A DNA stretch of 64,000 nt. It comes from Promicromonospora sp. Populi (GTDB taxonomy: Bacteria; Actinomycetota; Actinomycetes; Actinomycetales; Cellulomonadaceae). The DNA lies in contig NZ_CP163528.1 in assembly GCF_041081105.1 (NCBI RefSeq), positions 2,232,001 through 2,296,000 on the forward strand, in the 5' to 3' direction. Under the pieces are notes generated by a model. It did not search any database. It saw only the letters and a list, made by a program, of their open reading frames with translations, and was not told the DNA's origin. The translations under genes were made by a program, and so were the position numbers. This document shows, piece by piece, positions 9,158 to 17,188 of the stretch (position 1 is its first letter; every line of letters starts with the position of its first letter).

Positions 9158-10177
9158 TCAGCTGGGCAGCACTCGCGACAGGTAGCGCGCGACGGCGCGC
9201 ACCGCGGCGATGGTGCCCGGGTAGTCCATGCGGGTGGGGCCGATCGAGCTCAGGATCGCCACCGTGTCGCCGTCGGACGAGCCGTAGCCGGACGTGACGA
9301 CGGACGTCTCCGACAGCCCCGCCAGCCGGTTCTCGTGGCCGATGCTCACGGCTACCCCGGCGTCGTCGGTCATGTCGGTGAGGAGGCCGAGCAGGACCAC
9401 CTGCTCCTCGAGCGCCTCGAGCACGGGCCGCAGGCCCTGCTCGAACCGCATGCTCGCCCGCGCCAGGTTGGCCTGGCCCGTCAGCACTATGCGCTCCTCG
9501 CTCTCCTCGCCGAGCGCGGCAGTGACGACCTCCGCCACCGCGGTGGCGAGCGCCCGGTGCCCGTCCGGCATCGCTTCGGTGACCCGTGCGAACGCGGTGC
9601 CGATCTCGGTCAGGCGGTGGCCGGCGGCCGCGGCGTTGAAGCGGGCGCGCAGCTCGCCGAGCGTCCCGTCGTCCATCCCGACAGGCACGTCGAGGAAGCG
9701 CTGCTCCACCCGCCCCGTGTCGGTGATGACGACGACGAGCAGCCGCCCCTCGACGGTGGGCACCAGCTCGAGGTGCCGCAGCCCGGAGCGCCGCAAGGAC
9801 GGGTACTGCACGACGGCGACCTGGCCCGTCAGCTGGGCGATGAGCCGCCCGGCGCGTGCCACTACGTCGTCCAGGTCGACCGCCTCGGACAGGAAGGTCT
9901 CGATGGCGCGCTTCTGGGGAGTGGTCAGCGGCCGCACCTCGGCCAGCTGGTCGACGAACAGGCGGTAGCCCTTGTCGGTGGGGATGCGCCCCGCCGACGT
10001 GTGCGGCTGCGCGATCAGGCCGGCCTCCTCGAGCGCCGCCATGTCGTTGCGGACGGTCGCCGGGGACACGCCGAGCTGGTGCCGCTCGGTGAGTATGCGG
10101 GAGCCCACGGGCTCCCGTGTACGGACATAGTCCTCGACGATCGCTCGCAAGACATCAAGCCTACGTTCCTCGCTCAC
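9158..10177 (-). CDS. hrcA: Heat-inducible transcription repressor HrcA
   Basis: The 339-aa protein starts at GTG 10177 ([17 protein letters not shown]), with GGAGG 8-9 nt upstream. A 14-codon longer frame exists but has no ribosome site. A winged-helix N-terminus contains [19 protein letters not shown], followed by the HrcA ligand/dimerisation domain. HrcA represses chaperone genes by binding CIRCE, and a CIRCE copy lies 74 bp upstream, so the operon is autoregulated. Confidence 0.96.
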   Translation of the reverse strand: MSEERRLDVLRAIVEDYVRTREPVGSRILTERHQLGVSPATVRNDMAALEEAGLIAQPHTSAGRIPTDKGYRLFVDQLAEVRPLTTPQKRAIETFLSEAVDLDDVVARAGRLIAQLTGQVAVVQYPSLRRSGLRHLELVPTVEGRLLVVVITDTGRVEQRFLDVPVGMDDGTLGELRARFNAAAAGHRLTEIGTAFARVTEAMPDGHRALATAVAEVVTAALGEESEERIVLTGQANLARASMRFEQGLRPVLEALEEQVVLLGLLTDMTDDAGVAVSIGHENRLAGLSETSVVTSGYGSSDGDTVAILSSIGPTRMDYPGTIAAVRAVARYLSRVLPS

Positions 10178-10250
10178 CGCGCTCACCTCCGTCCCGGGTA
10201 CAACGTCCAGGACCCGCATCCGGGTTCCGGCCCGCTCACCGGCGCTGCCT

Positions 10251-10277
10251 CCAGCACTCTCGCCGACCGAGTGCCAA
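10251..10277 (-). promoter_or_regulatory. CIRCE operator of the hrcA-dnaJ operon
   Basis: Read on the minus strand the site is TTGGCACTC, 9 nt, GAGTGCTGG. This matches the CIRCE consensus TTAGCACTC-N9-GAGTGCTAA at 15 of 18 arm positions. It lies directly downstream of a good -10 box, where HrcA binding would block transcription. Confidence 0.9.
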
Positions 10278-10304
10278 TCCTACGCGCTTACCCGATGCGT
10301 CTAA
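10277..10304 (-). promoter_or_regulatory. Promoter of hrcA-dnaJ-rsmE
   Basis: On the minus strand, TTAGAC (10299-10304) and TAGGAT (10277-10282) are 16 bp apart. They resemble the actinobacterial vegetative promoter. The -10 box abuts the CIRCE element. Confidence 0.65.
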
Positions 10305-10445
10305 GGCGATGCCCTAGACAGCACCCGACCGCCGGGCAGACCCGACCCGAAAGATGGGGCGACCGCCCGATCCGCCCCCGCTACCTCACGGACGAACCTT
10401 GAATCACGCCAGCAAAGGGCCGGCTTCGAGCCAGGAGGCAAAACG

Positions 10446-10613
10446 ATGTTCGGGTTCTCCGACTACACCGAGTACCGCAGGAACGAGCAGGACCTCGACC
10501 GCCGCACCGAGCAGAATCGGGTGGCGCGCGAGCGGAAGGACACGGCCCGCCGTCAGGCGGCCGAACGACGCGCCGCCGAGCGGAACGACGAACGGACCGG
10601 CATGGGACGATGA
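10446..10613 (+). CDS. 55-aa highly charged small protein
   Basis: ATG 10446 is preceded by AGGAGG at 7 nt spacing, an excellent ribosome site. The protein begins MFGFSDYTEYRRNEQ and is then almost entirely Arg, Glu, Asp, Gln and Ala, likely a single charged helix. It ends TGMGR, 4 nt before the ATG of the LuxR-type regulator, so it probably leads that operon. I recognise no family. It could be a small regulator or partner of the ATPase, but this is a guess. Confidence 0.7.
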   Translation: MFGFSDYTEYRRNEQDLDRRTEQNRVARERKDTARRQAAERRAAERNDERTGMGR

Positions 10614-10617
10614 GCCC

Positions 10618-13446
10618 ATGCCGGTCCCCCGCTCCCGTCTCGTGGGCCGAGCCCGCGAGCTCGGCGAGCTCACGGCCGCTCTCGACGACATCCGCACGGG
10701 CGTGGGCCGCACCGTCGTGATCGCCGGCGAGGCCGGGATCGGCAAGACCCGCCTCCTCGACGAGCTCATCACGCGCACCGGCGACACCACGGTCCTCGTC
10801 GGGCAGTGCACCGACTCCGGCTCCGGACCCGTCCCCTACACCGCACTGGCCGGCCTGCTGGGCACCCTCGTCGCGGCCGTCGGCCCCGAGGCCGCCCTCG
10901 CCGCCGCCGGACCCGCCGCCGGCGCCCTGTCCGCGGTAGCACCCCAGCTCTTCGCACCGGCGCCCGGCGCCGGTGCCGACCGCGTCCCCGAGGTCCTCAC
11001 CGACCTGCTCATCGAGCTAGCCGCACAACACCCGCTCGTCGTCGTTTTGGAGGACCTGCACTGGTCCGACGACATCACCCGCGCCGTAGCGGTCCGGCTC
11101 ACCCGCGCGGCACCCCCCGGCCTGCTCCTCCTGCTCAGCTACCGCAGCGACGACGTCGGCCGTGCCCACCCGCTGCGGGCGGTCATGGCCGAGCTCGACC
11201 GGGCCCGGATCACCACCCGCCTCGACCTCACCCGCCTGGGCGCCGACGAGGTCCGGGAGATGGCGCAGGACCTGCTCGACGGCTCACCCCGGCAGAGCAC
11301 TGGCCCCGGCCCGGAGGCGCTCGCCGACCTCGCCGACCGCAGCGAGGGTGTGCCGTTCTACGTCGAGGAGCTGGTGGGTTTCCTCGGCACCGACCTGCCC
11401 GGCTCGCTGCGCGACATCCTCCTGCTGCGCTACTGGAACCTCAGCCCGGCGGCCCAGGCGCTGTGCCGGGTGGTCGCGGCCAACGGGACCCGGGTCTGGT
11501 ACGAGATGCTGGACGCCGTCCTGGCGGACACGTCGGCGGATCCGGCACCGTCGGGCCACGAGGAGACCGCACGCGAGGCGGTCGACGCGCAGGTGCTCGT
11601 CGTCACCGACGTCGGGTACACGTTCCGGCACGCGCTGGTCCAGGAGGCCGTCTACGCGGAGCTGCTGCCCGGCGAACGACGCCGGCTGCACGCCGCGTAC
11701 GCGCGGGCTCTGGAGCGGGCCTTCGCCACGGAGTCCCGGTCGGTGGCGAAGCTGTCCCGGATCGCCGACCACTGGTGGCGCGCGGGGGTGCTCGACAAGG
11801 CGCTGGCCGCGGCCGTCGTCGGGCATCAGGCGGCGGCCGAGGGCGCGGCCTCGGCCGCCGCGGTCACGCTGGGCGAACGGGCCCTGGAGCTCTGGGAGCA
11901 GGTGCCCGACGCCGCGGCGGTGGCCGGCCTGCCGCACCACGAGCTGCTGCGCACGGTCGCCGAGTCGCTCCGCGGCTCGACCCGCACGGCTCGCGCCCTG
12001 GCGGTCGCGCACGACGCGATCGCGGAATGGCCCGACGACGACCCGGTGGGCCTCGCCAGCATGCTCGCCGACACCGCGCTCATCGCCGGTCACGCCGGCT
12101 CGGACGAGGCGCCGGAGCTCATCGAGCGTGCCCTCGCGCTCGTGGAGCCGGGCCGGGACGACGCGGTGCGCGGTCAGGTCCTGCTACGGCGGGCGCGCAC
12201 CGCGATGCTCGACGGTCGGTCGCAGGAGGGAATCGAGGCGGCCACCGCCGCGTACGACGCCGGGATGGCGATCGGTGACGCCGAGCTCATGTCCGTCGCG
12301 CTGAACCTGCGGGGCGTGAGCCGGTTCCAGCTCGGCGACCCCGACGGCCTCGCGGAGATCGAGCGCGGGCGCGACGCGGCAGGGGGCGAGTGGCAGGGGC
12401 TGGTCCGGTACTACATCAACGGGTCCGACGCCCGGCTCACCATGGGCGACTGGACCGGCGCCGCGAAGATCGCCCAGGAGGGTGTGGCGGCCGCACGGCG
12501 GCATGGCGCAGCCGAGGGCGCCCGGATCATGATCGAGGGGAACGTCGTCGAGGCCCGGATCGGGCTGGGCGACTGGGCCACGGCCGCCGCCTGGTACGAG
12601 CGGACGATCCCCCTGGTGCACGACAGCGTGTACACCGCCTACCTCAGCGAGCGCCGGACCTGGCTCACGATGTGGCGCGGACAGGTGGAGCGCGCGCAGG
12701 CCGAGGCGCGGCGGCGGGCCGCCACCTGGGACCGGTTCGGGCGGCTGGAGGCGCAGATCCGGTCCCGGGTCGCGGTGACGCGGGCCGAGCTCGCACTGCT
12801 GCGGGACGAGCCCGCGGAGGCCCTGGAGCAGGTTTCGGCGGTGATCGCGCCGGACGACCCGCACATCCCGCAGTACGACCTGCCGCGGTTCGGCGTCGCC
12901 GCCCGTGCGATCGCCCGGCTGCGGGAGTCCGGCCAGGACGTGGACGACGCCCCCTACCGCGCGGCCCTGGCCACGTGCGCCCACTGGCGAACCTTTCCCC
13001 TGTGGTCGGCGCTGTTCGAGGCGGAGCTCGGCACCGGCCCGTGGACGGCCGTCGCCGACCTGCCCGGGCCCGCGCACCTGCGGCCGTACGCGCTCTACCG
13101 CGAGGGCGGTCTCCTGCTGGCGGCCGGGGACCGGACGGGGGCGCGGACGGCGCTCGGTTCGGCCGTCGCGGAGGCGGAGAAGATGGGAGCGGGCCTGGTG
13201 GTCCAGCACGCGCAGGGCCTGGCCGACCGGGCGGGGCTCGCCGCGCCGTCGTCGGGCAACGCGCCGGACCTGCTCACCGCGCGCGAGCGGCAGGTGCTGG
13301 CGCTCGTGGCCGAGGGGCTGACCAACGGCCAGATCGCCGAGCGGCTGTTCATCTCGGCCAAGACCGCGTCGGTGCACGTCTCGGCGATCCTCCGCAAGCT
13401 GGGCGTCGCGTCGCGAACGGAAGCCGCCCTCCTGGCCCGCCGTTGA
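10618..13446 (+). CDS. Large LuxR-family ATP-binding transcriptional regulator (LAL type)
   Basis: This 942-aa protein begins MPVPRSRLVGRARELGEL. It has Walker A GEAGIGKTR (about 41-49), Walker B VVVLEDLHWSDD, a long helical TPR-like middle, and a C-terminal LuxR helix-turn-helix (TARERQVLALVAEGL, then ISAKTASVHVSAIL, residues about 880-942). Such STAND regulators activate target operons after ligand and ATP binding. Targets and inducer are not visible. The start is the ATG 4 nt after the small charged gene; the frame is open further 5' but overlaps that gene. Confidence 0.92.
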   Translation: MPVPRSRLVGRARELGELTAALDDIRTGVGRTVVIAGEAGIGKTRLLDELITRTGDTTVLVGQCTDSGSGPVPYTALAGLLGTLVAAVGPEAALAAAGPAAGALSAVAPQLFAPAPGAGADRVPEVLTDLLIELAAQHPLVVVLEDLHWSDDITRAVAVRLTRAAPPGLLLLLSYRSDDVGRAHPLRAVMAELDRARITTRLDLTRLGADEVREMAQDLLDGSPRQSTGPGPEALADLADRSEGVPFYVEELVGFLGTDLPGSLRDILLLRYWNLSPAAQALCRVVAANGTRVWYEMLDAVLADTSADPAPSGHEETAREAVDAQVLVVTDVGYTFRHALVQEAVYAELLPGERRRLHAAYARALERAFATESRSVAKLSRIADHWWRAGVLDKALAAAVVGHQAAAEGAASAAAVTLGERALELWEQVPDAAAVAGLPHHELLRTVAESLRGSTRTARALAVAHDAIAEWPDDDPVGLASMLADTALIAGHAGSDEAPELIERALALVEPGRDDAVRGQVLLRRARTAMLDGRSQEGIEAATAAYDAGMAIGDAELMSVALNLRGVSRFQLGDPDGLAEIERGRDAAGGEWQGLVRYYINGSDARLTMGDWTGAAKIAQEGVAAARRHGAAEGARIMIEGNVVEARIGLGDWATAAAWYERTIPLVHDSVYTAYLSERRTWLTMWRGQVERAQAEARRRAATWDRFGRLEAQIRSRVAVTRAELALLRDEPAEALEQVSAVIAPDDPHIPQYDLPRFGVAARAIARLRESGQDVDDAPYRAALATCAHWRTFPLWSALFEAELGTGPWTAVADLPGPAHLRPYALYREGGLLLAAGDRTGARTALGSAVAEAEKMGAGLVVQHAQGLADRAGLAAPSSGNAPDLLTARERQVLALVAEGLTNGQIAERLFISAKTASVHVSAILRKLGVASRTEAALLARR

Positions 13447-13452
13447 GTGCGC

Positions 13453-13506
13453 CGTTGAGTGCCGGGCCGTGACACTCCGAACCGACAGATATCCAGCACT
13501 CAACGG
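13453..13506. terminator. Hairpin downstream of the LuxR-type gene
   Basis: Perfect 10-bp arms CGTTGAGTGC (13453-13462) and GCACTCAACG (13497-13506) are separated by 34 nt. A second copy of the left arm lies at 13441-13450, overlapping the LuxR-gene stop. It probably ends that transcript before the leaderless DUF3097 promoter. Confidence 0.45.
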
Positions 13507-13517
13507 GTCCGCGGACC

Positions 13518-13523
13518 TAGGCT
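13518..13523 (+). promoter_or_regulatory. Candidate -10 box of the DUF3097 gene (leaderless)
   Basis: TAGGCT is 6 nt before the GTG at 13530, with no ribosome site between. Confidence 0.45.
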
Positions 13524-13529
13524 CGCGGC

Positions 13530-14390
13530 GTGCGCGACGAACGGTATGGGCCTGACGTGCTGTCCCCAGCGTTTCCCGGCGCGCAGCGGGGGCGGCGGCC
13601 TACGTCGCGGCCCACGCCCGCCGAGCACGGGCTTGTGGTCGAAGAGGTGGAGACCGGCTGGGTCGGCGCCGTCGTCCGGGTCGAGAAGTCGGGCGGGATG
13701 CACGTGGTGGTCTTGGAGGACCGGCGCGGCCGCACCCGCACCTTCCCGCTCGGCCCCGGGTTCTGGGTCGAGGGCCAGCCCGTGGTGCTGACCGCGCCCG
13801 TCGTGAACCGGGCCCCCGCGCAGCCCACCCGCACGGCCTCCGGGTCCGTAGCGGTGCACGGCGCCCGGGCCCGCGTAGCGCGCGGCAGCCGCATCTGGGT
13901 GGAGGGCAAGCACGACGCCGAGCTCGTCGAGAAGGTCTGGGGCGACGACCTGCGGGTCGAGGGGGTCGTGGTCGAGATGCTCGACGGCGTCGACCACCTC
14001 GCCGAGCGGCTCGCCGAGTTCGAGCCCGACGCCGAACGCCGCGTCGGCGTGCTGGTCGACCACCTGGTGCCAGGCTCCAAGGAGCAGCGGCTGACGGACG
14101 AGGCCCTGCGCCACGTCCCGCAGGGCACCGTGCTGGTGCTCGGCCATCCCTACGTCGACGTGTGGCAGGCGGTGCGCGCCGAGCGGCTCGGGCTGGACCG
14201 CTGGCCGGTGATCGACCGGGGCACCGAGTGGAAGCTCGGCATCCTGCGCTCCCTGGGCTGGCCTGCTGATACCCAGGCCGACGTCGCGCGCGGCTGGCAA
14301 CGCATCCTCGGCAGTGTGCGCGATTTCCGGGACCTCGACCCCGCCCTGCTCGGCCGGGTGGAGGAACTTATCGATTTTGTGACCACCTAG
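13530..14390 (+). CDS. DUF3097 family protein
   Basis: The 286-aa protein starts MRDERYGPDVLSPAFPG (GTG start), the typical beginning of DUF3097 proteins of actinobacteria. An N-terminal beta-rich part (40-90) is followed by IWVEGKHDAELVEKV and later GVLVDHLVPGSKEQR. This Glu and Asp spacing recalls a TOPRIM-like fold, suggesting a nucleic-acid or nucleotide role. That functional reading is inference; the family is uncharacterised. Monocistronic, probably leaderless. Confidence 0.85.
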   Translation: MRDERYGPDVLSPAFPGAQRGRRPTSRPTPAEHGLVVEEVETGWVGAVVRVEKSGGMHVVVLEDRRGRTRTFPLGPGFWVEGQPVVLTAPVVNRAPAQPTRTASGSVAVHGARARVARGSRIWVEGKHDAELVEKVWGDDLRVEGVVVEMLDGVDHLAERLAEFEPDAERRVGVLVDHLVPGSKEQRLTDEALRHVPQGTVLVLGHPYVDVWQAVRAERLGLDRWPVIDRGTEWKLGILRSLGWPADTQADVARGWQRILGSVRDFRDLDPALLGRVEELIDFVTT

Positions 14391-14416
14391 TAAGGCCGCG
14401 TGCAAGCCTCAGCCCC

Positions 14417-14422
14417 TACGGT
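14417..14422 (+). promoter_or_regulatory. Candidate -10 box of the DUF4870 gene (leaderless)
   Basis: TACGGT is 7 nt before ATG 14430. No Shine-Dalgarno sequence precedes that ATG. Confidence 0.4.
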
Positions 14423-14429
14423 TGTGATC

Positions 14430-14876
14430 ATGTCCGAGAACCCGCAGCAGCCAGAGACTCCTCAGCAGCCTGAGCAGCCACCACAGCAGCCACAGCAGCC
14501 GCAGCCCGGCCCCGCCTACGGTCCGGGCGTGCCGTACCAGCCGCAGCCGCTCAGCCCGTCGGACGAGCGGCTGTGGGCCGTCCTCGCCCAGGTCGGCCCG
14601 TTCATCCTGGGGTTCATCGCGCCCCTGGTGATCTGGCTGATCTTCAAGGACCGCAGCCGGTTCGTGGACCAGGAGGGCAAGGAGTCGCTGAACTTCCAGA
14701 TCACCGTCGTCCTCGGGCTGATCGCCGCGGCGATCATCACGGGCATCACGTTCGGGTTCGGCGGGTTCGTCTACCTCGCGTTCATCGCCGCGATCGTGTT
14801 CATGATCATGGCGGCCGTGGCGAACAGCAAGGGCGCCCCGTACCGCTACCCGGTGACCATCCGCTTCATCAAGTAG
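14430..14876 (+). CDS. DUF4870 domain membrane protein with Gln/Pro-rich N-terminus
   Basis: This 148-aa protein has a Gln/Pro-rich N-terminus (about residues 5-45). The DUF4870 core follows: LSPSDERLWAVLAQVG, a membrane segment, FKDRSRFVDQEGKESLNFQ, then two more membrane segments. The function is unknown; it is a common small membrane protein in Gram-positives. ATG 14430 is favoured over GTG 14400 because of a -10 box 7 nt upstream. Two other proteins with Pro-rich N-termini are encoded next door (15013-17056). Confidence 0.88.
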   Translation: MSENPQQPETPQQPEQPPQQPQQPQPGPAYGPGVPYQPQPLSPSDERLWAVLAQVGPFILGFIAPLVIWLIFKDRSRFVDQEGKESLNFQITVVLGLIAAAIITGITFGFGGFVYLAFIAAIVFMIMAAVANSKGAPYRYPVTIRFIK

Positions 14877-14906
14877 GCATCCCGGCCGCCGTCGCCGTCG
14901 TCGGCC

Positions 14907-14970
14907 AAATGACCATGCACCTGCTGCCAGGATCCGAGTGATTCTGGCAGCAGGTGCATGGTCATTTTTC
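14907..14970. terminator. Very long perfect hairpin, bidirectional terminator
   Basis: A perfect 24-bp inverted repeat (14907-14930 and 14944-14967) extends by 4 more pairs (one G-U) to leave a 5-nt loop. On the plus strand it runs into TTTTT (14965-14969), giving an intrinsic terminator for the DUF4870 gene. It also lies downstream of the convergent gene at 15013. Confidence 0.85.
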
Positions 14971-15012
14971 GCGGGACGACGACGGCGGCGGCGGCGGGCC
15001 GCCGGGGCGATG

Positions 15013-15945
15013 TCAGGCCGCGGCAGGCCCGGCCGAGATCGGGCCGCCGGTGAGGCGGCGGAAGGCGAAGGCCATCGCGACGATCGACAGCGGCAGTGTG
15101 ATGAACAGGCCCAGCCCGCACGGGATCGAGCCCAGGATGTTGATGCCCAGGAGCGCGAGCTCGAGCAGGAAAACCGCGCCGAAGTTCTGCCCCACCAGGC
15201 GGAACGACGAGGTCAGGGCCGTCCATGCGCCCAGGCTCTTGTCGACCACGTGGTGGTAGGTGAACGGCGCGAAGATCGCCAGGGCGATGGCACCGAGGCC
15301 GCACAGGAGCAGGCCGATGAAGTTGGCGACCAGCAGCAGGAGCCCGGTGAGGATCACCATGCCGTAGCTGCTGATCTTGAAGAGGTTGCCCCAGGTCGCC
15401 TTCTCCCCGGAGACCTCACGCAGCGCCGCGTTGATCCCCAGGGCCGAGAGCACCGACAGGATCAGGGAGCCGACGATCCCGAGCGACGTGCTGCCGAAGC
15501 TCACCCCCGTGCCGATCCCCATGCCCATCCCCACGCCGGTCGCCTGGGCTTCAGCCACATCGTTCGCCCGGTCGCTGTACTCGCTGATCGTGCTCCCGTT
15601 GAAGATGCCGAACACGATGACCAGCAGCAGCACGAACAGCACCCAGAACAACCAGTTCCCCTTGAACCTGTTCCACGCGAAACCCAGTGCCTCGCCGACG
15701 GCGAACGGGCCGGACGGCTGCGTCCCGTAGGTCCCCTCCGGCCCGGCGTAGGCGGGCGGCTGGGCCGGGCCGCCGTACGGCGGCTGCGACGGTGCGACGG
15801 GCGGCTGGGCCGGCCCCGGCGGCGGGGTCGGACCGGTGGGCAGCTCCGTCGGGCCCGTCGGCGGCGTGGAACCGGAGGGGTTCTGCGGCGGGGTCGGCCC
15901 GCCCGCGCTCGGCTCGTACGGGTTCTGCGGCGTGTTCTCGCTCAT
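15013..15945 (-). CDS. Multi-pass membrane protein with Pro-rich N-terminal tail
   Basis: This 310-aa protein has about 95 residues of Pro/Gly/Thr-rich tail (MSENTPQNPYEPSAGG...). A domain begins at FAVGEALGFAWNRFKGNW and has about five or six hydrophobic segments. The membrane part resembles actinobacterial integral membrane proteins related to the glycerophosphodiesterase membrane-domain group, a weak similarity. AGGGGA precedes the ATG. It shares its plan with the neighbour at 16064, so the two are probable paralogues. The function is unknown. Confidence 0.8.
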   Translation of the reverse strand: MSENTPQNPYEPSAGGPTPPQNPSGSTPPTGPTELPTGPTPPPGPAQPPVAPSQPPYGGPAQPPAYAGPEGTYGTQPSGPFAVGEALGFAWNRFKGNWLFWVLFVLLLVIVFGIFNGSTISEYSDRANDVAEAQATGVGMGMGIGTGVSFGSTSLGIVGSLILSVLSALGINAALREVSGEKATWGNLFKISSYGMVILTGLLLLVANFIGLLLCGLGAIALAIFAPFTYHHVVDKSLGAWTALTSSFRLVGQNFGAVFLLELALLGINILGSIPCGLGLFITLPLSIVAMAFAFRRLTGGPISAGPAAA

Positions 15946-16026
15946 GTGTTCCCCTATGGACTAAATCAGTGGTCAGAGGCCACCTTCACCCTTTCTTCGC
16001 ATCTGCGCATGTGCAACGGCCGAGTT

Positions 16027-16065
16027 GTTACCAAGGGGTGTTACCAAGGGGTGTTACCGGGGGTC
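16027..16065. repeat. Tandem 13-bp direct repeats
   Basis: The unit GTTACCAAGGGGT occurs at 16027-16039 and 16040-16052, with a diverged third copy at 16053-16065 touching the stop of the upstream gene. It lies 80 bp before the start of the gene at 15945 and could be a protein-binding array or a slippage product. Confidence 0.7.
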
Positions 16066-17056
16066 AGGCCTGGACCTGGTCCCCGGTCCAGCGCTGAACG
16101 AGGTAGGCGCCCATGAGGAGCATCGCCGGCGCCACCACGACGAGCCCGAGCCCGCACGTGGGGATCGACGCGATGGCCAGGCCGACAAAGATCCCGAAGA
16201 CCCCGAGCGCGGTGCCGAGGTGCGACAGCACGAGCCCGATGCCGCCGCCGAGCGCCTTGCCGAAACCCACGCCCTTGAGCAGCAGGAAGGGCACGGGGAG
16301 CAGCAGGAGCGTGAAGAGGACCTGCACCAGGAGGCCCGCCATGGGCACGATGCTGCCGACGAAGGCGAGCGCACCGGTGATCAGGGCGTATCCCACGAGG
16401 CCAAAGAATCCGCGCAGCCGGAAGAAGTCGCGGAACCTGATCCGGCGGGTCCGGGTCGCGGCGAGCGCGCCGGAGTACAGAAGGGCCTGCACCAGGAAGC
16501 AGACCGCCGTGCCGGCGGCCTCGAGGACCTGAGCGTCGAGGGTCTGGGCCGCGGCCTGCGCGGCGTCGATCGCCGCCTGGTCGGTCGGATTCGTCAGGCC
16601 GACCAGGATGGACGGACTGAAACCGACGATGACGGCGGCCTGCGCGACGCCGAGGAGCAGGCTGATGAGCACCCAGAGGCCCCAGCTCGCGCCGAACGCG
16701 CTCCAGGCCCAGCGCCACGCGCGGCCAACCGTGGGCGGCCCGTCGTCGGGCCGGGGCTCCGCCCCTTGGACCGGTGAGTACTGCGGAAGTCCCTGCTGAT
16801 CACCGGGCCACGGCTGGTCACCGGGCCACTGCTGCTGTTCCTGCGGTTGCCCCTGACCCCACACGCCGGGCTGCGGGTCCGGCTGCTCCGGCCGTTGCTG
16901 GGGCTGGTAGTCGGGCCGCCCGTACGGGTTGGCGGGTCGGCCGTAGGGGTCGCGCGGACCGTACGGGTCGTACGGCTGGTTCGGCTGCGGGTCCTGGCCG
17001 TACGGGTCCCGGCGTGATGGGTCCTGCGGTCGCCAGCCACCGTCGGTGTTGCTCAT
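16064..17056 (-). CDS. Multi-pass membrane protein with Pro/Gln/Tyr-rich N-terminal tail
   Basis: The 330-aa protein starts at ATG 17056 with AAGGGG upstream. The first 115 residues are Pro, Gln, Tyr, Asp and Gly-rich with PYG/YDPYG repeats. A membrane domain begins at VGRAWRWAWSAFGASWGLW and has five to six hydrophobic helices. The same plan as the 15013-15945 protein suggests duplication. It could be a membrane organiser or transport-associated protein; nothing supports a reaction. Confidence 0.8.
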   Translation of the reverse strand: MSNTDGGWRPQDPSRRDPYGQDPQPNQPYDPYGPRDPYGRPANPYGRPDYQPQQRPEQPDPQPGVWGQGQPQEQQQWPGDQPWPGDQQGLPQYSPVQGAEPRPDDGPPTVGRAWRWAWSAFGASWGLWVLISLLLGVAQAAVIVGFSPSILVGLTNPTDQAAIDAAQAAAQTLDAQVLEAAGTAVCFLVQALLYSGALAATRTRRIRFRDFFRLRGFFGLVGYALITGALAFVGSIVPMAGLLVQVLFTLLLLPVPFLLLKGVGFGKALGGGIGLVLSHLGTALGVFGIFVGLAIASIPTCGLGLVVVAPAMLLMGAYLVQRWTGDQVQA

Positions 17057-17188
17057 GCGTGTGTGCCCCTTGTTCAGGCGTACCCGTGTCGCCTCGAAAC
17101 GGTGTGAATCGCCACAAGTATCAACGATTTCGCCCATCAGGCAAAACACGGCAAGCGCGGCTCCCGTGGATAGCACGGGGGCTGGTCA

